NCBI RefSeq assembly: GCF_005503625.1
Contig: NZ_SCMX01000032.1
Span: 1-64,000, forward strand
DNA: 64,000 nucleotides
Direction of reading: 5' to 3'
From: Cupriavidus sp. 2SB
GTDB lineage: Bacteria > Pseudomonadota > Gammaproteobacteria > Burkholderiales > Burkholderiaceae
Within the stretch, counting starts at the first letter, position 1; each line of letters starts with the position of its first letter. The notes beneath the pieces are model-generated. The model had not been told where the DNA came from, ran no database searches, and saw only the letters and a program-made list of their open reading frames with translations. Made by a program: the position numbers and the translations under genes. Positions 45,518 through 54,711 of the stretch are shown here, in pieces.

Positions 45518-47710
45518 CTACGGAGTGACAATGTCGAGGTAGCCGCGAATCGGTGCTCCGCGCTTATCAAGGCGAGGACTGCCTCCGATGGACCTCAACA
45601 CCGAGCGCGACAGCAGCTTGTTACCGGCAACGCAAGACGTCTCCGGCATCATCACGCAGTCAGGGCAAGCGCCGCCGCGCTCCGTGCAAAGCGAACCCGT
45701 ACCGCACTGGGTCGCTTTCGAACCCAGCATCGAGGTCAGCATCGCCGTGCCGGCGTTGCGCCAGAGCGCAGACAGGTTGCCCAGATCCATCGTGGTTCCG
45801 TTGCGGTAGACCACGAAGGCCAGGTCCGCGGGGAAGATGTATTCGCCCAGCGAGCCCAGGTCCAAGCCCGAGTACTCCGACACGTGCTTCATCAGCAAAT
45901 GTGAGTAGCTGTGGAGCAACGTGTACAGGTAGAAGTAGATCGGCGGCGTAGTGCTCTCGGGAAGGTTATCCAGGAACGGGCTCATGTCTTGCGCTGCGCC
46001 CAGCAGGCCGGCTCCAATCTTTTCGCCCGCATTCAGCGTGAACATATCCGGGCACTTCAGGCTGCGCAGCCAGTCAATAACGAGTTCTTCCCTGAGCCGC
46101 ACGTAGATGGCCTCATTGCCCTGCTGGACGACATACACGGGATACCGCATGCTGTCGTTTTGTCTCACCGGCGGGAACAGGTTTAGACGGACAGGCATGT
46201 CCATACCTCGCTTGTCCCGGAGGATGGGCACAGACTCCATGCGCGAGTAGCCGAAGCTAAAGCGGCAGAGGTCGAACTCCCGGATGAGACCCATGTCCTC
46301 CAGGCCCAGTTTGTCGAGTAGTGCACGCGTCGCAGTCTGGACCTGGTCTGTCTTGTCCTTGTCTTCGGGCGCCAGGTCTTCGTCCAGTCTGGTGAACGAG
46401 ACGTATGGCTTCTTGCCGTTCGTCCTTGTTTCCACATCTAGACGTGTGCTCTTGAGCGCGGCGTGTTCAATGGCCAGGCGGAAAGGGTCGAACTTCGATG
46501 CGAACTTGGACCTGTCCCGGATGTTCGAGACGACTGACATCGGCAAGTCCACTTTTGGTAGAAGAATTTGCCTCTGGCGCAGGTCATCGAGAACGCGCTC
46601 CTTGTGACTGTGCGCCAGGTCGATAGCCCCTTTGAGTTTCGTACGCATGGGCTCCGGGAATTCTTCCAATGTGCGAATCTGTTCCACCGCGGCCAAGTAG
46701 TCTGCCAGGTCCTTGGTGCACTCGGATTTTCCATCACACGCCTTGCGTACGTCCTCATCCGTGACGGTCTGAGCAGCGAAACCGTATTGCTTGGCGACGA
46801 AGTCCTTGAGCTCTGCCTCATGCCCAGGCCTCAGGCGAGTCAGCAGTTGCTGGCTGCCATCCTTGAAGTCGATGAAGAGGTCAGACTTGACGTAGTAGGC
46901 GCTCGACGCGCGATAGGGCGTAGCCTGCATGCGCACGTCGGTGAGTCGGTCGGGCCCCATCGCCGGTCCGAGAATGCGCAGGGTATCGCGGTCGTTCTGC
47001 AGCCACTTCGGAGACAACGGCTTGTCGCAGGCGGCGCATTCAAAAAACCAGTCGCCAATGCCGGCCGAGCGCCGGTTCAGCCTGAACTGTGAGCTGCCGC
47101 AAACGCAGCTGTCATAGCGCTTGACCACTTTCGCGTCGCGGTCGCTCCAGTGCCACTGGCCTGGGAAAGCAGCCTCCCAGCGGCCGGACCAATGCACGAA
47201 GATGACGTCCAGCTGCTCCCAATCGCACAGGCCCTTCTTCTTCGGGTTGGGGCAATGGTTGGGTGTCAGGTTCTCCAGGTTCTTGTCCAGCTCCGCGAGT
47301 GTTTCATAATCCTGGAACATCCCGCAGGTCCGACAGACGAAGGTCAGCGGGGCCGGCGTGTACTCCATGTGGGACGGTCGGCAGAGATAGAAGCGGTCCT
47401 GGCCCGGCAGCTGGAATTCCATCCTGGCCGGGTCCAGCATGGCCTGGTCGACGCACTGGGCTGGCAGGACACGTGGCTTGGTTGGGTCGCCGTCGCGCGC
47501 AGACGAGGCGGTGTTGAACCAGGCACGCCCGAGTTCGTTCATTCGCCCGAACACCAAGTCCATTGTCGACGCGGATAGCGGGATGGGCTCGCCGGCCGCC
47601 GAGCGCGAGATGCACGCCCCCATCCCCCCCTCGAATGTAAAGAAGCTCTCTGGGGCGTAGGCCGTCGCAAGCTGGTTGCGAGAGCGGTTCATCGTCTTGG
47701 CTTTTGCCAT
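45518..47710 (-). CDS. drmB: DUF1998 protein, DrmB-like
   Basis: This is a 730-aa protein. The C-terminal part matches DUF1998 (HSYSHLLMKHVSEYSGLDL, then GTGSLCTERGGACPDC and a further Cys, forming the family's Cys cluster). Two more zinc-binding regions lie in the N-terminal third (VCRTCGMF with CPNPKKKGLC, and CVCGSSQF with CAAC). In DISARM, DrmB forms a complex with the helicase DrmA. The gap to drmA is 13 bp, and the start is preceded by GGGAG. Confidence 0.85.
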   Translation of the reverse strand: MAKAKTMNRSRNQLATAYAPESFFTFEGGMGACISRSAAGEPIPLSASTMDLVFGRMNELGRAWFNTASSARDGDPTKPRVLPAQCVDQAMLDPARMEFQLPGQDRFYLCRPSHMEYTPAPLTFVCRTCGMFQDYETLAELDKNLENLTPNHCPNPKKKGLCDWEQLDVIFVHWSGRWEAAFPGQWHWSDRDAKVVKRYDSCVCGSSQFRLNRRSAGIGDWFFECAACDKPLSPKWLQNDRDTLRILGPAMGPDRLTDVRMQATPYRASSAYYVKSDLFIDFKDGSQQLLTRLRPGHEAELKDFVAKQYGFAAQTVTDEDVRKACDGKSECTKDLADYLAAVEQIRTLEEFPEPMRTKLKGAIDLAHSHKERVLDDLRQRQILLPKVDLPMSVVSNIRDRSKFASKFDPFRLAIEHAALKSTRLDVETRTNGKKPYVSFTRLDEDLAPEDKDKTDQVQTATRALLDKLGLEDMGLIREFDLCRFSFGYSRMESVPILRDKRGMDMPVRLNLFPPVRQNDSMRYPVYVVQQGNEAIYVRLREELVIDWLRSLKCPDMFTLNAGEKIGAGLLGAAQDMSPFLDNLPESTTPPIYFYLYTLLHSYSHLLMKHVSEYSGLDLGSLGEYIFPADLAFVVYRNGTTMDLGNLSALWRNAGTAMLTSMLGSKATQCGTGSLCTERGGACPDCVMMPETSCVAGNKLLSRSVLRSIGGSPRLDKRGAPIRGYLDIVTP

Positions 47711-47723
47711 CTCGTTCGCTCCC

Positions 47724-50700
47724 TTAGCTCCGCGCTTCCGTAGTGTTGTCTGTCGAGTCGATGTCCGCTCCGGAGCCTCGCCGGATGAAGAGCATAGCCC
47801 GAGCTGTCATACCGTCCCTCACAAGCTTGAAGGAGGCATCCACGCCTGATTCGTGAATTAATCCCGGTTGGTCCACGTCGCGCAGTGACGTCATTGGCCG
47901 AAGCAGGCCGTTGCGGGCAGCGAAGAACTTGACCAGTTGGGTCGCATTGACCAGTCGGTCGACGCCAAGGTCCTGCTGGTAGTGGGTGAGCTGCCCTTTG
48001 AGCAGGGCGCGGTAGTAGTTCTTGCCTTCCGGGGAAGGTGAGAAGGACAGGCCGAGCGCCTTCTCCATGAACGCCTCCGTGGCCTTCATGTTAGCCGGCA
48101 CGGCCAAGAAGTCCCGCACATCGGGCGCCATCGAAAATGGGGGGCAGCTGCGCTTCTTGTCGTCGTCAGCTGCGCATAGGCGCTCAATGGCGTTCATGCC
48201 GCAGACGTACTCCTGGAAGAAGCTCGGCATCACCCGCACGAGCGCCTTTTCGGCCCATCGATCCACCGCAGCCGGCAGAATCATCCGCTCTAGGAACCGG
48301 TGGAAGATGTCGTGAATCTCCAGCACGAACCGGTCTCGATATCGCTGGGGGACTGGCACCAGAAGTGAGAAGCCTACGTGAGTGCGGCCAACACGCGATG
48401 ATGCCTGGATGTACTCGGCGATGTCTGATGGGATGCCCGCAAAGAACATCGCGTTGAACTCCTCCACGTCCACACCGTGCGAGATAGCGGAAGTAGCGAT
48501 GACCGAACGGAGGGTGTCGTTTAGCTCTGGGAACGGCGAGCCGACGCCAACCCGGGCCTCGGCTCGCCGGACGATGTCCTGAATGTCCGCGGCGGAGACG
48601 GCACCCGAGATGAGCTCCGAGTTCAACTCGTGGTCCGTATACCCATCGGCCCGGTGGAGCTTCTCGAACTGCACCTTTTCGGTGTCTATAACCTGGTCGC
48701 CACCTTTCTTGTTGGTGACGTAGGTCAGGGCGATGCGGTGCAAGTCGACGAGTGTCAGAAGAGTCGCAACATCGGCGTCAGTCATAAGCCGAACGAACTG
48801 GGCCTGTAGAGGACCAGCCGACACCCACCTAATTAGCTCGGCGCGGGCGGCATTTTCCTTGACCGGGTCCTCGCTACGCAGGCGCTCGTACAAGCCGGTA
48901 AGCATCAAGTGGTAGTGCCCAAGCACCGAGGCCATCGCCACGGTGTGGCGGTGCCCGTTAGTCAGGATGGAAGCGTAGACACGTGCCCAGTGGCTACGCA
49001 GCTCCACATCGCCGACAGAAATCGCTGCGCGTTCGGTGTCATCCAGCGTGGCGTCCGGTTGGAGGGGCGTCGCATAGAACGAGTTGTAGAGAGTCGGCCC
49101 GGGATGCGGGAATTGAACGGTGTTGTCACGCTGGTAGAGATTGCGCATCTGGCGCTGCGGCTCGCTGACGGTGGCAGATGCAGCGATGACCTTAATCTTC
49201 CGGCGCACCGTGGAATCGGGCTCGTACGACAAGTGGCCATTCAGCAGCGGCGCAAGCTGGTCGAATCCGGCCTCAAGCGCAGACTCGAATAGGCCGGAGA
49301 ACGTCCCCAGAGACTCGTCCAGAAGGTGCGCTTCGTCCTGGATTAGCAGAGCGGGAAATGGGTCGAAGAAGCGCTTTTCCCCTGACGCAAAGGACGGAAA
49401 CAGCGCGCGCGTACTGGCGCCAGGGTGGCCATCCCAGTCCTTGGGCTTCATTGGTACATACAAACGCTCGCTGTCGGTCTCGACAAGGGGCGCGAGACCG
49501 AACATCCCGAAAAACTTACGGATGGTCCCCTGCGACTGTCCGATGGCGGCGAGCTTGTCGACCGTGCCCAGAAGAACGGAGGGTGCGAGATCGTAAATGT
49601 CCTCGTCCACAATATAGAACGGCAGCGGGGTCGGCTTGGCGAAACGGGCGTTCCAGGAGCACTTCTCTTTCGGTGCCGCGCAGTAGTGGCCCAACGCGTT
49701 GGCACCGGTGCCGGAGTGACGGCGCAGCGCTAGCAGGCTGCCGTCCTTGTTTCCACAGAATGGACACGACGACAGCTTCAACCAGCGCTCACGGGCGCTC
49801 TTGTAAGGCTGGATATCTTTGTGCTTGGACTCAGAGTTGGGTGCGACCTCGCTATCGCTCGGAACTTCGTCGTATCCCTCTTCAGAGTGCCAGTTGGGAG
49901 TGTTGCTGCCGCCCACCCAAAATCCCAGCGAGAACGGCTCGCCTGGATGCCCGCGCGAATGCCGAACCTCTTCGGCTGCACCCATGGTGGCGAAGGTCCG
50001 GCGCGCCTGCTGCAGCGTGAGCAAGCGTAGCGGGTAGCGCATCAACGCTGACACCCCTCTGTGTTTTCCCCGTAGGCGGTCGAGAAACAGCACAAACGCG
50101 AGCAGGCCGAGGAAGGCCTCAGACTTGCCACCGCCAGTCGAGAAGTACAGCAGCGTTACGGCGTTGGCGTGCTTGGCGACGTCGGGTGTGTAGAAGTTAT
50201 GGAATTCGGGAATGCGGGTCGCGAACGCTGGGATGGACGCCAGGATGAAGGCGAGTTGGAACAAGCGCCACTCGTCATAGCCTTTCGATTTTGCCACCTT
50301 GGCCATGGCTGTATTCATCGACAACCACGCCTCGAACGGAATACCCAATGGTGACTTCTGCACGCCGGGCCCGCTCCAATGTTTGCAGGATTTTTCGAGG
50401 ATTTCCAAGCCGCATCGGATGGCGCTCAACTCCCGGCGCCACGCTGTGAGGTCCAGATGTAGTTTCTCGCGCTCGGCGGCCAGTTGTTCTGAGGCGTCCG
50501 GCCCCACGAGGCCATGGTCCACAGGATGCTTCTCTACCTGGGCCAGCCACGTCTCGTAGGCCGTAACGAGGGGCTGCAGGCCGCTCAGACAATCGGGTTG
50601 GGACAGCTTCCCAATGTTGCGCTGAACGGCGCCATCGGTTGGAATGATTCGGGGCAGCACGTAACGTGGTGCCCACGTCGTCGTGAGCCGGTGCAACAGA

Positions 50701-51926
50701 CCGTTGGTGGTGAGGTTGACCCCACTATTGAGCCCCAACGCTGGGTATTTTAGGTACTGGTTGTAGCGATAGGATGGCTTGACTCGGTCCAAGTGCAGGA
50801 ACTGGTGGTCGGTCGCCGGCACTGTCACAGCCACCGAGACCTGGAAAAGCGACGGCTCCAGCTCCTTGAAGTTGGTCTTCGTGAGCGGAGTCGTCCAATT
50901 CTCCAAGGCCACATGGACGGTCATGCGGCTAACGTCGACTGGATCAGGCACCGCCTGAACGATCCAGCGCAACTCAATTTTGGGTACGATGACAGCAAGG
51001 CTCGAGGCACGAACTGCCTCCAGGTAGCGTTTCCAGTCGCGCACGTTGGACGGGCGGACTCTGGCTCGACGGTAGCCCCATAGCTTCCCGCCTGTGTCAG
51101 GGTCGGTGCTAGTCGCCCAGTCCGCAAGCTGCTTGGCGATGGCCTCGTTCAGCGCATCGGTTGCCTTCTTGGCATCGGCCTCTGCCGTCGCCGCCGTGAA
51201 TTCAAACGATGGCAGGGTGAGCTCGAGCCGGAGCCATTTCGGAGGAGGAGGGATATCGTCTGCCAAGCCATCGGGCGTGGCTAGGCCAACAGTAATCTCC
51301 TGAGCCGGACGTGCTTCGCCTTCCTCGTCGCTTTCGCCGCCCCCATCTTTGGCACCCTCGGCTTCGGTTTCTTCGCCCGCCGGCGCACGGTCCAACCGGT
51401 TATCGAAGGGCAATCCCATCGATTCGTACACAAATTTGCGCGCCTCGTAGCTTTTTGCGGCCCATTCCGAATTCGTCTTGCCGCCAGGTAGCGCGGCGGT
51501 GAGCTTAGTTAGCGCGTCCCTGATCTTGCCGCGGATTTCGGTGCGAGCCTCTCTGGTCAGCGGGAACGTAGCCTCCAGCCGGCCCCCTGGCTTCACATCG
51601 TCCTCGGTTGGCAGGATGCGGACGTACACAGCACCGGTCAGTGATACGCCGAGAGCCGTACCCACCGCGGTCGTGCGAATCTGGAAATCCATGCCGTGCG
51701 CACTGATGCGGATAGGGTCAGCCTCCTCGTCACCGCCGCGCTCCTCGATAGGCATCGGTACGATGAATTCCGACATCAGTGCTGCACTGGGCTTAGTGTC
51801 ATAAATGACTCTGTAGAAGTCCCCCCGCCCGGCGAGCCGCGCCGAAAGGCCATTGAGCAAGCTGTCAACCACGGCCTCTTTGTAGGCCGGATGGATGTTG
51901 CGTGGGTTCTCACTGAGGATGGGCAC
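47724..51926 (-). CDS. drmA: DISARM-type helicase, DrmA-like
   Basis: This is a 1400-aa superfamily 2 helicase. Walker A is STGGGKSEAF (near residue 600), motif II is DEAH in LIQDEAHLLDES (near 864), motif III is ASATV, and the second RecA domain has TSAISHGVDVEEFN and ASSRVGRTHVG (near 1177). A zinc ribbon (CPFCGNKDG with a later Cys pair) is inserted between the RecA parts. The long N-terminal half is unlike common helicases, as in DrmA. A GTG at 51926 with AGGGAGAG upstream is the likely start, overlapping the previous gene by 17 bp. Confidence 0.85.
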   Translation of the reverse strand: MPILSENPRNIHPAYKEAVVDSLLNGLSARLAGRGDFYRVIYDTKPSAALMSEFIVPMPIEERGGDEEADPIRISAHGMDFQIRTTAVGTALGVSLTGAVYVRILPTEDDVKPGGRLEATFPLTREARTEIRGKIRDALTKLTAALPGGKTNSEWAAKSYEARKFVYESMGLPFDNRLDRAPAGEETEAEGAKDGGGESDEEGEARPAQEITVGLATPDGLADDIPPPPKWLRLELTLPSFEFTAATAEADAKKATDALNEAIAKQLADWATSTDPDTGGKLWGYRRARVRPSNVRDWKRYLEAVRASSLAVIVPKIELRWIVQAVPDPVDVSRMTVHVALENWTTPLTKTNFKELEPSLFQVSVAVTVPATDHQFLHLDRVKPSYRYNQYLKYPALGLNSGVNLTTNGLLHRLTTTWAPRYVLPRIIPTDGAVQRNIGKLSQPDCLSGLQPLVTAYETWLAQVEKHPVDHGLVGPDASEQLAAEREKLHLDLTAWRRELSAIRCGLEILEKSCKHWSGPGVQKSPLGIPFEAWLSMNTAMAKVAKSKGYDEWRLFQLAFILASIPAFATRIPEFHNFYTPDVAKHANAVTLLYFSTGGGKSEAFLGLLAFVLFLDRLRGKHRGVSALMRYPLRLLTLQQARRTFATMGAAEEVRHSRGHPGEPFSLGFWVGGSNTPNWHSEEGYDEVPSDSEVAPNSESKHKDIQPYKSARERWLKLSSCPFCGNKDGSLLALRRHSGTGANALGHYCAAPKEKCSWNARFAKPTPLPFYIVDEDIYDLAPSVLLGTVDKLAAIGQSQGTIRKFFGMFGLAPLVETDSERLYVPMKPKDWDGHPGASTRALFPSFASGEKRFFDPFPALLIQDEAHLLDESLGTFSGLFESALEAGFDQLAPLLNGHLSYEPDSTVRRKIKVIAASATVSEPQRQMRNLYQRDNTVQFPHPGPTLYNSFYATPLQPDATLDDTERAAISVGDVELRSHWARVYASILTNGHRHTVAMASVLGHYHLMLTGLYERLRSEDPVKENAARAELIRWVSAGPLQAQFVRLMTDADVATLLTLVDLHRIALTYVTNKKGGDQVIDTEKVQFEKLHRADGYTDHELNSELISGAVSAADIQDIVRRAEARVGVGSPFPELNDTLRSVIATSAISHGVDVEEFNAMFFAGIPSDIAEYIQASSRVGRTHVGFSLLVPVPQRYRDRFVLEIHDIFHRFLERMILPAAVDRWAEKALVRVMPSFFQEYVCGMNAIERLCAADDDKKRSCPPFSMAPDVRDFLAVPANMKATEAFMEKALGLSFSPSPEGKNYYRALLKGQLTHYQQDLGVDRLVNATQLVKFFAARNGLLRPMTSLRDVDQPGLIHESGVDASFKLVRDGMTARAMLFIRRGSGADIDSTDNTTEARS

Positions 51927-54678
51927 TTGTCTCTCCCTTCTTGCTTTTGGTAAGCCGCGCCAGCGGTGGCACAACGCGTTCGACTCGATAGACGCAGCGC
52001 AGCGCCTCTTGCTGCAGTTGCCGAATGGCGTCTTCGGGAACCTTGCGGTAGGCGGCCGCGCTTTCGGGCTGAAACAGGATCTCTGCGTACCGGGCGACCA
52101 GCTCTCTTCCGAGGTACTGGTTCAAGCGCCGGGCATTCAGTACGAAACCCCAGTGCTGTTTCGCGGCCTCCTCGCTCATGCCCAAGGCCTTGCAAAAGAT
52201 GATGAAATACTTGGTCTCTTTGGCGGCGTGGGGCCGCGAATCGTTCTCGTGCAGGGACAACCAGTAGTAGACACGCCCCAATCTGCATTCCTCGGCCTTG
52301 GAATCGAGTTCAACCATCCTGGCATGAATTTCTCGTGCCAGAGCTGACCGTTTCGTGGCTTTAAACATTAGCGCGCAGCGCCTCTGAACATCGTCGTGGT
52401 ATAGCTTGAGCAATGTACGCACGGGGTCGACAACCGATCTCACCCCTTCGCCATTCAGCTGGAGCGATGATTCCAACTTGGCGCGAAGTTCATCGCTCAT
52501 GTCGAAGATGAAGTCGCCTTGTTGGATGGCGCTCGCGGCAGCACGCCGGAACGGGGGGTCTTCATCGGGCACGTGGCGGTAGACCCAGCCATACGCGTAC
52601 GCCCGGCCGCCACCCTCCAGCTCGAACTTGAAGTAGGCCTGCTCGTCGCTCTCACCGCTGCGGCCATTTTCGTCGAACTTGAACGTCAGAGACATCTCGC
52701 GAAGTTTGCCAATGACGAGCGGGTTCGGAACTTCTGCCAGGCGTCGCTCAACCTCTTGGGCCAGCAAGCCGATGCGTCCCCGGTAGGCCTTGAACGCCTC
52801 CGGCTCCTTCATGCAGGTCAGCGTCGTAAGGGTGGACTCGGCTTGCCGATAAGCGAGTAGGACTGCGGTGCCGTGCGGCACATCTGGATGCGTCACCAAG
52901 ATGCGAACTACATCGGGGTTGATACCTACGAAGGTGATATGTTTCCCTTTCCTGTCGCCGGTTAGCGTCTTGGCAACGGTGGATAGCGTGTGCCATTCGA
53001 TGCGTGTTTCGGCAGAGGGCCAGTCAGCACCAAGCTTTCGTTGGAGGAAGCGATGCGCCAGCAGGACGTACTGGTTGTTCGGCAGCACCAGCGAGATGCC
53101 CTGCCGGCTCGCAACCGCATGCTTTCGGACTTCGGCAAGCATGCGGGATGCCATCGGCGTGGCATCGTTCCAGTCGTCGATGAGCTTCTCTGCCTGCGCG
53201 ATGGATTGTTCGACCGAGTCACGTACGTGGTTCAACGCACCGGAGGTAAGTGCCGCCACGAGTGCCAACTTGACGGGAATCCAGGCATTCTGCTGGCTTC
53301 CGTAATCGCCTCCTCCCGATTCTGCAGACGCCGCAGTGAGGTCCGTGTACCCGGCAGGCATGTTCGACAGCCGCAGGATATACATGCACGCTTGGAGCAG
53401 CGCCTGATAGGCGGGGCGCTCCTCTTTGCCGGCAGACAAAGTCAGGCGTTGGAATTTCAGTGCGAGCTGTGACGCGTCTCGGTCGACGATGCTGACGCTG
53501 AAGTTCGAGTTGCTGCGCTGGGCGGGATGCCAATCTTCAGCGACTGGATGCGCGGAGAGCAGCACGTCCTCAGCTTCTGCGGCCCACACTCTAGTCGAGA
53601 ACGGAATCTTGGAATCCCGAAGCTGCCCCCGTATGATGAAGAAGGTTTTGGGGTCATCCGTTACGATGACGGCCCCTGCATCGGAGAAGCCGTTTTCCCG
53701 AGCGAACAATAGAAAATCAGGAATGCCATTGACCGCAGCGTAGTTCGTTCGCGACGCGGTGTCCGTCGCGTCCAGCAGTAAAACCTCCGGCCGGCCTTGG
53801 CCCTTTAGCGCTGGGTCGGCCAATGCCGTACGCCACGAGTCCTTCTTCGCCGTGTGGTGCATCACCATGAGGGCGCTCGGCGCTTTGCCAGGGGTGCCCC
53901 ACTCGAGGTTGACCTTCTCTCGCAAGTCACGCCGATGCGCGAGGCGTCCCACTTTGGCGAGGGTGCGCTCCAGCGGGTTCGAGACCGTCGTCGCCCAAGT
54001 GCGATTGGCGGGGTCGAAGACGAACGTCGGAACGAGCTCTGCGAGCGAGGGATTGGGCGATTCAGGGTTGTGCTGGGTGAGGTCATTGAGGGCCGACAAC
54101 GCGGCCAGGAGTGCAGGCGACGACGTGTAGGCCTCTACCTCGAATGAGCCGTTTGCCTGTTGCACCCACAACGTCCGATAAAAGGCGCTCAGCAACTCGC
54201 GATTGGCGAGCACGCTGTGGAGCGGAGCGCGGCAAGCATGCGTGCCGGGGTAGAGTACGGTTCGCATCCCACGCAGGTCCTTGGCGAAGATGCGCTCAAC
54301 GTTTGCGAGTGCGTGCAACAAAGGCGGCGCGGTCAACTTGGCAGGCCAGACCAGGCAAAGTGCCACGTCTCCACTGTCGGCAGCGCCGAGCAGCGTGCTC
54401 ACAAGCCCCTTCGCCCAGGGTTGCGGAGCGATGGTCTCGTTTGCCGTCCGCGACAGGTAGCTCAAGGGAGCGCTTCCGGCACGGACCTGTGCCCACTGCC
54501 GTTGTGGGCGCATCGGGGTAGGCGGCTTGGCTAGGGCTGGGGGCGCCGCTTCGACATGGACAGGGAGCTGCTTACCTCCGACCGGCTTCGCTACAAATTT
54601 GCGGGCGAGTTCGGCAAGCTTTTCTCGCGCTTTTGTTTGGTCCGCCTGGCGCTTCGCCAGTGATTTGAGTTGAGGCAT
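51910..54678 (-). CDS. Large unrecognised protein of the DISARM-like operon (DrmE-like position)
   Basis: This is a 922-aa protein with no family I can assign. It has a basic coiled N-terminus (KSLAKRQADQTKAREKLAELARKF). Two regions resemble degenerate nucleotide-binding strands (PEVLLLDATDTASR near 310, and GKHITFVGINPDVVRILV near 585), but no Walker A or DEAD/SNF2 motif is visible. It therefore does not look like DrmD, the SNF2 helicase of class 1 DISARM. It might be a distant DrmE (class 2) or a new component. It lies between the methylase and drmA in a tight operon, overlapping drmA by 17 bp, so a shared function is very likely. Confidence 0.65.
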   Translation of the reverse strand: MPQLKSLAKRQADQTKAREKLAELARKFVAKPVGGKQLPVHVEAAPPALAKPPTPMRPQRQWAQVRAGSAPLSYLSRTANETIAPQPWAKGLVSTLLGAADSGDVALCLVWPAKLTAPPLLHALANVERIFAKDLRGMRTVLYPGTHACRAPLHSVLANRELLSAFYRTLWVQQANGSFEVEAYTSSPALLAALSALNDLTQHNPESPNPSLAELVPTFVFDPANRTWATTVSNPLERTLAKVGRLAHRRDLREKVNLEWGTPGKAPSALMVMHHTAKKDSWRTALADPALKGQGRPEVLLLDATDTASRTNYAAVNGIPDFLLFARENGFSDAGAVIVTDDPKTFFIIRGQLRDSKIPFSTRVWAAEAEDVLLSAHPVAEDWHPAQRSNSNFSVSIVDRDASQLALKFQRLTLSAGKEERPAYQALLQACMYILRLSNMPAGYTDLTAASAESGGGDYGSQQNAWIPVKLALVAALTSGALNHVRDSVEQSIAQAEKLIDDWNDATPMASRMLAEVRKHAVASRQGISLVLPNNQYVLLAHRFLQRKLGADWPSAETRIEWHTLSTVAKTLTGDRKGKHITFVGINPDVVRILVTHPDVPHGTAVLLAYRQAESTLTTLTCMKEPEAFKAYRGRIGLLAQEVERRLAEVPNPLVIGKLREMSLTFKFDENGRSGESDEQAYFKFELEGGGRAYAYGWVYRHVPDEDPPFRRAAASAIQQGDFIFDMSDELRAKLESSLQLNGEGVRSVVDPVRTLLKLYHDDVQRRCALMFKATKRSALAREIHARMVELDSKAEECRLGRVYYWLSLHENDSRPHAAKETKYFIIFCKALGMSEEAAKQHWGFVLNARRLNQYLGRELVARYAEILFQPESAAAYRKVPEDAIRQLQQEALRCVYRVERVVPPLARLTKSKKGETSAHPQ

Positions 54679-54711
54679 TACAAAGTCCGCACCATGTGTT
54701 GCCCTGCCTGA

